A stretch of 6,914 bases of DNA from an uncultured Christensenella sp. (lineage in GTDB: Bacteria; Bacillota; Clostridia; Christensenellales; Borkfalkiaceae), in assembly GCA_910586345.1 (NCBI GenBank), contig CAJUHC010000044.1, positions 1-6,914 on the forward strand. Reading direction: 5' to 3'. The notes beneath the pieces were generated by a model. That model worked only from the letters and a program-made list of their open reading frames with translations. It was not told the origin of the DNA and did no database searches. The translations under genes and the position numbers were made by a program. Shown piece after piece: positions 1 through 5,011 of this stretch (positions within the stretch are counted from its first letter, which is position 1; every line of letters starts with the position of its first letter).

Positions 1-1
1 G

Positions 2-34
2 TTCAAGAGCGAGAGGATTATGTTCAACAGATAA
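2..34 (+). CDS. Possible 3' end of an upstream gene (partial)
   Basis: Reading in the second frame gives ten residues (FKSERIMFNR) and a TAA stop eight bases before the terminator hairpin, which is where a gene end would be expected. The fragment is far too short to identify. The third frame also closes, at 41, inside the A-run of the terminator, so the frame choice is a guess. It could equally be non-coding sequence. Confidence 0.25.
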   Translation, partial: FKSERIMFNR

Positions 35-75
35 AAAATAACCGTCCGAAAATTTTTCGGACGGATTATTTTTTA
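33..75. terminator. Bidirectional intrinsic terminator
   Basis: CCGTCCG at 42-48 pairs with CGGACGG at 58-64. The A/T-rich loop can extend the stem inward, and aataa/ttatt can extend it outward. An A-run precedes it and a T-run (69-74) follows it, so both transcripts would end in a U tract. It would serve the gene ending at about 34 on the plus strand and the SRP RNA on the minus strand. Confidence 0.85.
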
Positions 76-77
76 AA

Positions 78-346
78 AAGCTGTGCAGTCTTTTTTGCCG
101 CAATAAGCCGAAGCGTAAACCTTACAGGTAGCTACTTCAAAGCTACCTTATGGCACACCGAATTAGCTGTTTAGTGCTGCTATATCCCTATCCTGACACG
201 GTTCGCAGCGTTCGGTTGCATAAGACCTTGATATCAACACCCCTTATAAGGCGCAGCCTTCCACATATTGCGTCGAGAAAGACGTTCGGTCCTGCTATAG
301 CGGATTGCAGGTACAGGGCACCGCTAACTCCCCACTTAGCACAGTA
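78..346 (-). ncRNA. ffs: Signal recognition particle RNA, large (Alu-containing) bacterial type
   Basis: This is the RNA scaffold of the signal recognition particle, which binds Ffh and targets nascent membrane and secreted proteins to the FtsY/SecYEG route. Read on the minus strand, the 5' part (about 345-290) closely matches the Alu domain of Bacillus subtilis scRNA as I remember it: GTGCTAAG, a GGGGAG box, GCGGTGCCCTGTACCTGCA, then AGCAGGACCGAA. The Ffh-binding helix is clear at 197-176: GTCAGG, AUA paired with UAU, a GGGA (GNRA-class) tetraloop at 188-185, then AGCAGC. The ends pair: CUGUGC at 344-339 with GCACAG at 86-81. The length of about 268 nt is close to the 271 nt of B. subtilis. 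The ends are estimated from that pairing, the promoter and the terminator. An open frame at 150-404 on the other strand is a shadow of this RNA. Confidence 0.96.
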
Positions 347-351
347 CAGCT

Positions 352-380
352 ATTTTAACAGAAAAATTCGGGTTTGGCAA
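352..380 (-). promoter_or_regulatory. Sigma-A promoter of the SRP RNA
   Basis: On the minus strand, -35 TTGCCA (380-375) and -10 TAAAAT (357-352) are separated by 17 nt. This predicts a start near 345, right at the ACUGUGC that closes the SRP RNA terminal helix, which supports both calls. Confidence 0.8.
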
Positions 381-400
381 GCAACTTTACAAGGTTTTAT

Positions 401-429
401 TTGACAAATTTAAGTCTATATTTTAGAAT
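401..429 (+). promoter_or_regulatory. Sigma-A promoter of mrp
   Basis: A consensus -35 TTGACA (401-406) is followed by 17 nt and -10 TAGAAT (424-429). The expected start is near 436, giving a leader of about 20 nt. The -35 boxes of this promoter and of the divergent SRP RNA promoter are only 20 bp apart. Confidence 0.82.
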
Positions 430-455
430 ATAGTAGAATTTTAAAGGAGCGTAAT

Positions 456-1286
456 ATGTCAGATAATTGTTCTCACGATTGTTCTTCGTGTTCTTCGAAC
501 TGTTCTTCCCGCGAGAAAAAGAGTTTAATAAAAAAACCGCACGAATTCAGCGATATAAAAAAAGTAATAGCGGTAGTCAGCGGAAAGGGCGGAGTAGGCA
601 AGTCTATGACTTGCGCGTTGCTTGCCGCGGCCTCGCAGAATAAGGGCAAAGTAACCGCGGTTATGGACGCGGATATTACAGGACCGTCGATACCTCGTAT
701 GTTCGGCGTAACCGAACGCGCGTCGGGCAGTGAAAACGGAATTATACCCGTGGTAACAGACGGCGGTATTCAGTTGATTTCAATGAACGTATTATTGGAA
801 AACGAGGCTGAACCCGTAGTCTGGCGCGGTTCTCTGATTTCCGGAACCGTAATGCAGTTCTGGACCGACGTAATCTGGACGGGAGTGGATTATATGTTTA
901 TCGATATGCCCCCCGGAACGGGCGACGTGCCTTTGACGGTGTTCCAGAGTATACCGCTCGACGGCATAGTTATAGTAACCACGCCGCAGGATTTGGTCGG
1001 TATGATAGTCAAAAAAGCCGTTAATATGGCGCATATGATGAATATTCCCATACTCGGCGTAGTAGAGAATATGAGCTATATCGAATGTCCCGACTGCGGA
1101 CGCAAACTACCCGTTTTCGGCGAAAGCGGAGTCGACGCGTTCGCTTTGGAAAACGGTATTCCCGCCGTGGCAAAGCTTCCGATAGACAGGGAGCTTACCA
1201 AAGCCGCCGACGGCGGAACGCTCGAAAGCTTTGAAAACAACTATCTTTCCGACTTCTTCGATAAGATTGTTAAAAAACTGAAATAA
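456..1286 (+). CDS. mrp: Mrp/NBP35 (ApbC)-family P-loop ATPase, iron-sulfur cluster carrier
   Basis: The family consists of cytosolic, usually dimeric, ATPases that bind a labile [4Fe-4S] cluster and pass it to apo-proteins. The 276 residues show the deviant Walker A GKGGVGKS (43-50), the switch motif DADITGPSIP (71-80), the Walker B segment FIDMPPGTGD (148-157) and ENMS (204-207). The cluster ligands are the pair CPDC (C211, C214). The N-terminus carries an extra cysteine group in Ser/Cys-rich sequence (C5, C9, C12, C16; spacing CX3CX2CX3C). Such tails occur in clostridial Mrp proteins; they recall, but do not match, the N-terminal cluster motif of eukaryotic NBP35. The start is set by AAAGGAG (443-449), six bases before the ATG. 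The gene has its own promoter and terminator, so it is probably monocistronic. The N-terminal DUF59 domain of some homologues is absent. The client proteins cannot be inferred. Confidence 0.95.
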   Translation: MSDNCSHDCSSCSSNCSSREKKSLIKKPHEFSDIKKVIAVVSGKGGVGKSMTCALLAAASQNKGKVTAVMDADITGPSIPRMFGVTERASGSENGIIPVVTDGGIQLISMNVLLENEAEPVVWRGSLISGTVMQFWTDVIWTGVDYMFIDMPPGTGDVPLTVFQSIPLDGIVIVTTPQDLVGMIVKKAVNMAHMMNIPILGVVENMSYIECPDCGRKLPVFGESGVDAFALENGIPAVAKLPIDRELTKAADGGTLESFENNYLSDFFDKIVKKLK

Positions 1287-1298
1287 TTGTTAAATACT

Positions 1299-1331
1299 AA
1301 AAAAGTACCGCTTAAACAACGGTACTTTTTT
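1299..1331 (+). terminator. Intrinsic terminator of mrp
   Basis: AAAAAAGTACCG (1299-1310) pairs with CGGTACTTTTTT (1320-1331) around a 9-nt loop and ends in a six-T tract. It lies 12 nt after the mrp stop codon. The A-run on the left arm could also let it stop transcripts coming from the other side. Confidence 0.88.
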
Positions 1332-1394
1332 GTGCATAACTTTCTGCAAATTTGCCGAAAGTGAGCCGTAATAAGTAAATTCTACCTGTATTCG

Positions 1395-1434
1395 ACAGTA
1401 ATCTATTGTAAATATCCGATTATTGCGATAAAAT
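1395..1434 (+). promoter_or_regulatory. Promoter of the XRE-type regulator, with a possible operator
   Basis: -35 TTGTAA (1406-1411), 17 nt, -10 TAAAAT (1429-1434); the expected start is near 1441, only about 15 nt before the ATG. An imperfect inverted repeat, ACAGTA (1395-1400), ATC, TATTGT (1404-1409), overlaps the -35 and could be an operator for autoregulation. The repeat is short and could be chance. The rest of 1332-1455 shows nothing else I can support. Confidence 0.6.
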
Positions 1435-1455
1435 ATAACCGAAAAAGGAGGGCTT

Positions 1456-2133
1456 ATGAACTGTTTCGGAGAATTTTTATACGCGCTGAGAAAGGAGAAG
1501 GGAATGACTCAGGCTCAGCTTGCGCAAGAACTCGGAGTGACGAATAAAGCCGTTTCCAAATGGGAAACGGGAGAGGCTATGCCCGAGACCGCGTTGCTGT
1601 TGCCTATATCCCGTATTTTCGGAGTTTCGGTAGACGAATTGCTTGACGGCAAGCGCAGTGACGATAAGGCTGATAATAACGGTACAGACAAAGTCGGCGA
1701 TATTAAACGCCATATGTTTACGCGCGGAAAGTACGATAATAACGAGAAGACTTTATCCGAGATTTTGTGCGGTTCTATATGCGCGGCAGTCGTTTTCTGC
1801 GGACTTACCGTCTATTTTATGATAGGTATATTCAGCGATATGTGGAGTACTTACTGGGTGATTATTCCTTCCTGCGCAATGTTAAGCGGGATAATAGGAA
1901 TAATTTTCGACGTTTGCAATGCCCGAAAAAGGCAAGCGAAAATCGCGAAAGGAGAAAACCCGTACGTCGGTGCGGTTTGCGGTATAATAATGATTTCAGG
2001 CATTATTGCTTATTTTATATCCGGCGCGCTGACGGGTTTATGGCATCCCCTGTGGATAATACTTATATTAAGCGCGTTCGTATGCGCTTTAACCGCAATG
2101 ACAGCGGAAATAATAATGCGGAAAAACAAATAA
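1456..2133 (+). CDS. XRE-family helix-turn-helix regulator with four-helix membrane domain
   Basis: The 225-residue protein joins a DNA-binding domain to a membrane domain. Residues 5-63 form a Cro/CI-type HTH_3 domain: LRKEKGMTQAQLAQELGVTN then KAVSKWETGEAMPE, ending in VDELLDG. A charged linker (66-100) follows, then four hydrophobic segments at about 102-125, 131-153, 170-190 and 196-219. The two membrane halves resemble each other (roughly 105-150 and 172-217): each has CG(S/I)-type small residues in its first helix and a WxxxW in the second, pointing to an internal duplication. The start follows AAGGAGG (1445-1451) by a short spacer. I infer a membrane-tethered regulator that senses an envelope or small-molecule signal; no ligand or target is visible. 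Both neighbours are separated from it by terminators, so it is transcribed alone. Confidence 0.88.
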   Translation: MNCFGEFLYALRKEKGMTQAQLAQELGVTNKAVSKWETGEAMPETALLLPISRIFGVSVDELLDGKRSDDKADNNGTDKVGDIKRHMFTRGKYDNNEKTLSEILCGSICAAVVFCGLTVYFMIGIFSDMWSTYWVIIPSCAMLSGIIGIIFDVCNARKRQAKIAKGENPYVGAVCGIIMISGIIAYFISGALTGLWHPLWIILILSAFVCALTAMTAEIIMRKNK

Positions 2134-2138
2134 ATTTC

Positions 2139-2164
2139 AACGGCGGACGTAAAAGTCCGCCGTT
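2139..2164. terminator. Hairpin between convergent genes, probably a shared terminator
   Basis: AACGGCGGAC (2139-2148) and GTCCGCCGTT (2155-2164) form a perfect 10-bp stem with a 6-nt loop. It starts six bases after the regulator stop and its right arm includes two bases of the stop codon of the convergent DUF4130 gene. The U tracts are weak on both sides (TTAATTATTATC on plus; GAAATTTATTTG on minus), so termination is likely but not certain. Confidence 0.65.
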
Positions 2165-2897
2165 AATTATTATCTCTTTTTTCCGGCAGAAATTTCCAAT
2201 ACCGTACGGGCATAGAGCCTTTCATCTGCTTCTCGTGCGGACGTTCGTTGATATTGACCGCTTTATAGTATTTCTTCCAGAGATTTTCAAAATTTTTTTC
2301 ATTTTCCGATAACCGTATTTCTGCTTCGCTTGCATAACACGTTGTCCAATTGCGTCCGTTGTAAATTCCTGCGATATTCCGCTTTATATCGTGAATTACG
2401 AATCTTTCCGAAGCGAATCTGTCCGCAAAATGAGCCGTAAGCAAGTCGGTTATATTATTGTCGGGAGAGTAAGGCGCGTACAGTACGCCGTCGTTGGTTT
2501 CGATAAATCTTAAAAGTCCTTTGAGTCTGTGCGTTTCGCCGTTGACTTTATAAATAAGTTCGTTTAAATCTATTACTTCCTGTAAACTCATACACTTATA
2601 TATCGGCGCTCTGACGCTCATAAGCTTTTTTATATACGCGAAAGAAATTTGCTCTCTGAGCGGGTTACAGCTTCTCAAAGCGGTTATTATATATTCTTCC
2701 GCGTTTTTTTCGTATTTTGCAATTCCTGCGCGTACGCGTTCGCATTTTTCTTCGTCGTAAACGCAACTAATCACTTCGCTTCCGAAAGATAACTGAATAT
2801 CTGTTTTCGAAGTAATTATACAGTCGTTTTCCTTAAACGCGTCGAAAACCGCCGTAAAGAAAGCGCTCGGAGTGCCGTCGGTTAAAAAGATTTTCAT
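2163..2897 (-). CDS. DUF4130 / TIGR03915-type putative DNA repair or metabolism protein
   Basis: I recognise this 244-residue protein as the partner that usually accompanies the TIGR03916 radical SAM protein. The family name reflects a presumed role in DNA repair; in some other bacteria the domain is fused to UdgX-type uracil-DNA-binding proteins, as far as I recall. No reaction is established. Family-like segments are CNPLREQI (77-84), ETHRLKGLLRF (121-131), YSPDNN (143-148), the FVIHDIKRNIAGIYNG stretch (166-181) and a basic, aromatic C-terminus with MPVRYWKFLPE (229-239). There is no signal peptide or membrane segment, so it is cytosolic. The ATG overlaps the stop of the upstream gene as ATGA, and GGGAG (2906-2902) provides a ribosome site inside that gene. 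The tight coupling implies production in matched amounts with the radical SAM protein. Confidence 0.88.
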   Translation of the reverse strand: MKIFLTDGTPSAFFTAVFDAFKENDCIITSKTDIQLSFGSEVISCVYDEEKCERVRAGIAKYEKNAEEYIITALRSCNPLREQISFAYIKKLMSVRAPIYKCMSLQEVIDLNELIYKVNGETHRLKGLLRFIETNDGVLYAPYSPDNNITDLLTAHFADRFASERFVIHDIKRNIAGIYNGRNWTTCYASEAEIRLSENEKNFENLWKKYYKAVNINERPHEKQMKGSMPVRYWKFLPEKRDNN

Positions 2898-4150
2898 ATT
2901 TCTCCCGTAAGAGCCGAAACGGCGGTGGACGGTTCGGAAAACATAGTAAGCTGTTCGCTTATTTCGTCCGTGCCCGAAAGCATAAGTATGTTTTTAACCT
3001 GTGCATAGCTGTCCGAACCGTAAAATTTTCCTTTGCAGGTTATAAAATGTTTCGCTCTTTTTAAAACTATGCGCATTTTTGCAAGATTGTCGAAATCCAA
3101 CTTTGCGAATCTCCGCGCTTCCGTAATTTTGTACGCGCTTTTCGCTCCTATCCCGGGAACTCTCAGAAGAGTTTCCAAAGGCGCGGTATTTATTTCTACG
3201 GGGAAGAGATGCATATTTTTCAAAGCCCAGGCGCATTTCGGGTCGTATTCCTGAGAAAGATTTTCGTCTTCGGCGCAGATTTCGTTCACGTCGAAACCGT
3301 AAAAACGTATAAGCCAGTCGGCTTGATAAAGTCTGTGCTCTCTCAGAAGCCCCGCTCCGACAGCGGGAAGCTTATTGCTTTGCACTACGGGAACGTAGGA
3401 AGAGTAGTACACTCTCCTTAAATTCATATTTCTGTACAACGCTTCGGTCAGTTTTAAAATTTGTCCGTCGGGTTCGGGCGACGCGCCTATAATCATCTGC
3501 GTAGTCTGTCCTGCGGGTAAAACTTTTCCGCGCCGTATTTTATTCTGTCTGTCGCATTCGATTGCTTCGTTAAGGCTCTTCATAGGCAGAAGCAGACTTT
3601 GTTTCGTCTTTTGGGGCGCAAGCAGTTTAAGCGATTTCTCGCTCGGCAGTTCAACGTTGTAACTCATTCTGTCGACTATCTTTGACGCCTTCATAACAAT
3701 ACCGCCGTCAGCGTGAGGTATGCCTTTTAAATGTATATAGCCGTTGAAGTTATACTCTTTTCTCAGTTTTGAAACGGTTTCCGTCAAAAGCTCCATAGTC
3801 TTGTCCGGACTTTCGAAAACGGCAGACGATAAAAACAGTCCTTCGATATAATTCCGCTTATAGAAATTTATCACGAGCTCGCAAATTTCGTCGGGGGTAA
3901 GCCGTGCGCGTCTTACGTCTGCGGAGCGTCTGTTGGGACAGTATTCGCAATCGTATATACATTCGTTACTCATAAGAATTTTCAAAAGCGATATGCACCG
4001 TCCGTCGGGAGTGAACGAGTGGCAGATTCCGCCGACCGAGCCGTTCCCGAGCCCGCCGGCTCTGTTTCGTCTGTTTGAACCCGAAGAAGAACAGGAAACG
4101 TCGTATTTCGCGCTTTCGGTAAGAATTTCGAGTTTGTATTCGTCTATCAT
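2894..4150 (-). CDS. Putative DNA modification/repair radical SAM protein (TIGR03916-like) with C-terminal helix-hairpin-helix
   Basis: The 418-residue protein has the radical SAM cluster motif CX3CX2C at C64, C68 and C71 (ECIYDCEYCPNRR), which holds the [4Fe-4S] that cleaves S-adenosylmethionine. Before it is the family-typical segment SCSSSGSNRRNRAGGLGNG (19-37) and further cysteines C20, C43 and C52. The partial barrel continues through LFLSSAVFESPD (105-116), GYIHLKGIPHA (137-147) and MSYNVELPSEKSL (162-174). Residues about 318-345 form a helix-hairpin-helix DNA-binding motif (VEINTAPLETLLRVPGIGAKSAYKI). A radical enzyme carrying a DNA-binding module fits the proposed role in DNA repair or base modification, but the substrate is unknown. 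The start is the only one possible: an in-frame TAA lies 16 bases upstream and the 19-37 motif must be kept. The ribosome site is weak (ACGG only). It is first in the operon, driven by a consensus promoter under a palindromic operator. Confidence 0.92.
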   Translation of the reverse strand: MIDEYKLEILTESAKYDVSCSSSGSNRRNRAGGLGNGSVGGICHSFTPDGRCISLLKILMSNECIYDCEYCPNRRSADVRRARLTPDEICELVINFYKRNYIEGLFLSSAVFESPDKTMELLTETVSKLRKEYNFNGYIHLKGIPHADGGIVMKASKIVDRMSYNVELPSEKSLKLLAPQKTKQSLLLPMKSLNEAIECDRQNKIRRGKVLPAGQTTQMIIGASPEPDGQILKLTEALYRNMNLRRVYYSSYVPVVQSNKLPAVGAGLLREHRLYQADWLIRFYGFDVNEICAEDENLSQEYDPKCAWALKNMHLFPVEINTAPLETLLRVPGIGAKSAYKITEARRFAKLDFDNLAKMRIVLKRAKHFITCKGKFYGSDSYAQVKNILMLSGTDEISEQLTMFSEPSTAVSALTGEI

Positions 4151-4167
4151 AGAATTTACCGTTTTTT

Positions 4168-4193
4168 ATAAAATAAACATATGTTTATTTTAT
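4168..4193. promoter_or_regulatory. Perfect 26-bp palindrome, LexA-like operator
   Basis: The sequence is a perfect inverted repeat centred between 4180 and 4181, with core AACATATGTT (4176-4185). It matches 11 of 14 positions of the Bacillus LexA/DinR consensus CGAACRNRYGTTYC; the misses are the outer C and G on the left and the last C. It runs from the last two bases of the -10 to about +17 of the minus-strand promoter, the ideal place for a repressor. LexA is an inference; another dimeric repressor is possible because the symmetry extends beyond a LexA box. Confidence 0.72.
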
Positions 4194-4220
4194 TATAACG
4201 TTTGATTTTACCGATGTCAA
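4192..4220 (-). promoter_or_regulatory. Consensus sigma-A promoter of the radical SAM / DUF4130 operon
   Basis: On the minus strand, -35 TTGACA (4220-4215), 17-nt spacer, -10 TATAAT (4197-4192): a perfect match at every consensus position. The expected start is about 4185, near the centre of the 26-bp palindrome, leaving a leader of about 35 nt. So strong a core promoter in front of a low-demand enzyme suggests it is normally held off. Confidence 0.87.
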
Positions 4221-4233
4221 CTTTTTTTTAATA

Positions 4234-4312
4234 TTGACTGAAATAAATTTATGTGATAAACTAATATAAAAATTTCACTTATATTTCACTGTTATATAAA
4301 TTTAATTATATA
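4234..4312 (+). promoter_or_regulatory. Regulatory region of the two-component operon, with 11-bp direct repeats
   Basis: Direct repeats ATTTCACT at 4272-4279 and 4283-4290 are 11 bp apart, one helical turn, as in PhoB/OmpR-type boxes. Several promoters are possible: TTGACT (4234-4239) with TAAACT (4257-4262) at 17 nt; TTTCAC (4273-4278) with TATAAA (4295-4300) at 16 nt; or TTCACT (4285-4290) with TATATA (4307-4312) at 16 nt. I cannot choose among them. Autoregulation by the downstream response regulator is inferred. Confidence 0.45.
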
Positions 4313-4345
4313 CGCACGGGTTATATTCTACGCAGGAGTTATATT

Positions 4346-5011
4346 ATGAAAGTTCTTATTGTTGACGATGAAGAAATGATTCGCGGAGTGCTCAGAGAAT
4401 ACGTCGAGTTCGAGGGCGGAACAGCGTTCGAAGCGGCCGACGGTATGCAGGCGGTCAAGATGTGCCGTGAAGACGATTTTGACATAATCCTTATGGATAT
4501 AATGATGCCGCGTCTCGACGGTTTTTCGGCGGTTAAAGAAATAAAGAAGAATAAAGACGTTCCCGTAATAATGCTGTCTGCGAGGAGCGAGGAATACGAT
4601 AAGCTTTTCGGCTTTGAAATAGGGGCGGACGATTACGTTACCAAACCTTTTTCTCCGAAAGAAGTTATGGCGCGCGTTCACGCCGTTTTGAAGCGCAAAA
4701 ACGGCGAGGAGGCGAATAAGGACGTTGTATCGTTCGAGGGTCTTACAATAGATATGGCAGGACGCAACGTCTACGTGGACGGGGAAAAGGCTGAACTTAC
4801 TCCTAAGGAGTATGAAATTCTTTTTTATTTTGTAAAAAACAAGGGTATCGCGCTCACGCGTGAAAAGCTTCTTATGGATGTATGGGGATTTGATTTTTAC
4901 GGTGACGACAGAACCGTCGATACGCATATAAAGATGCTTCGTTCCAATCTGAAACAGTACAGAAAATTTATAGTTACTTTAAGGGGCTTGGGATATAAAT
5001 TTGAAGTCTGA
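4346..5011 (+). CDS. OmpR/PhoB-family response regulator
   Basis: This 221-residue cytosolic transcription factor is activated by phosphotransfer from the sensor kinase encoded next. The receiver domain (2-117) has the acidic pair D7/D8, phosphoacceptor D51 in LMDIMMPRLDG, the switch S78 and K100 in KPF. The winged-helix output domain (about 127-219) shows the OmpR-class landmarks LTPKEYEILFYFVKNKG, TREKLLMDVWG, DDRTVDTHIKMLRSNL and the C-terminal LRGLGYKFEV, which forms the wing. All key residues are present. AGGAG (4334-4338) lies 7 nt before the ATG. The gene overlaps the kinase gene by 11 nt. The 11-bp repeats upstream suggest it binds its own promoter. No target regulon can be assigned; the sequence is not specific enough to name it PhoP, WalR or similar. 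Confidence 0.94.
   Translation: MKVLIVDDEEMIRGVLREYVEFEGGTAFEAADGMQAVKMCREDDFDIILMDIMMPRLDGFSAVKEIKKNKDVPVIMLSARSEEYDKLFGFEIGADDYVTKPFSPKEVMARVHAVLKRKNGEEANKDVVSFEGLTIDMAGRNVYVDGEKAELTPKEYEILFYFVKNKGIALTREKLLMDVWGFDFYGDDRTVDTHIKMLRSNLKQYRKFIVTLRGLGYKFEV

Noticed and set aside
150..404. Open frame of 84 codons on the plus strand
   Set aside because: It lies antisense to the SRP RNA, has no ribosome site, runs through the SRP RNA promoter and gives no recognisable protein.
1332..1455. Riboswitch or T-box ahead of the XRE gene
   Set aside because: The predicted transcript start leaves only about 15 nt of leader, and I see no aptamer-like pairing or terminator.
1767..2312. Long plus-strand frame of 181 codons
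   Set aside because: It overlaps the XRE membrane domain in another frame and crosses the hairpin into the antisense of the DUF4130 gene; its Arg-rich composition is typical of a shadow frame.
4168..4193. The 26-bp palindrome as a terminator for the response regulator or radical SAM units
   Set aside because: It is almost pure A/T with only two G/C positions, would make a weak RNA stem, and lies at the start of a transcript and not its end.
4328..4927. Minus-strand frame of 199 codons opposite the response regulator
   Set aside because: The response regulator on the plus strand has every catalytic residue and family motif; the opposite frame matches nothing and has no ribosome site.
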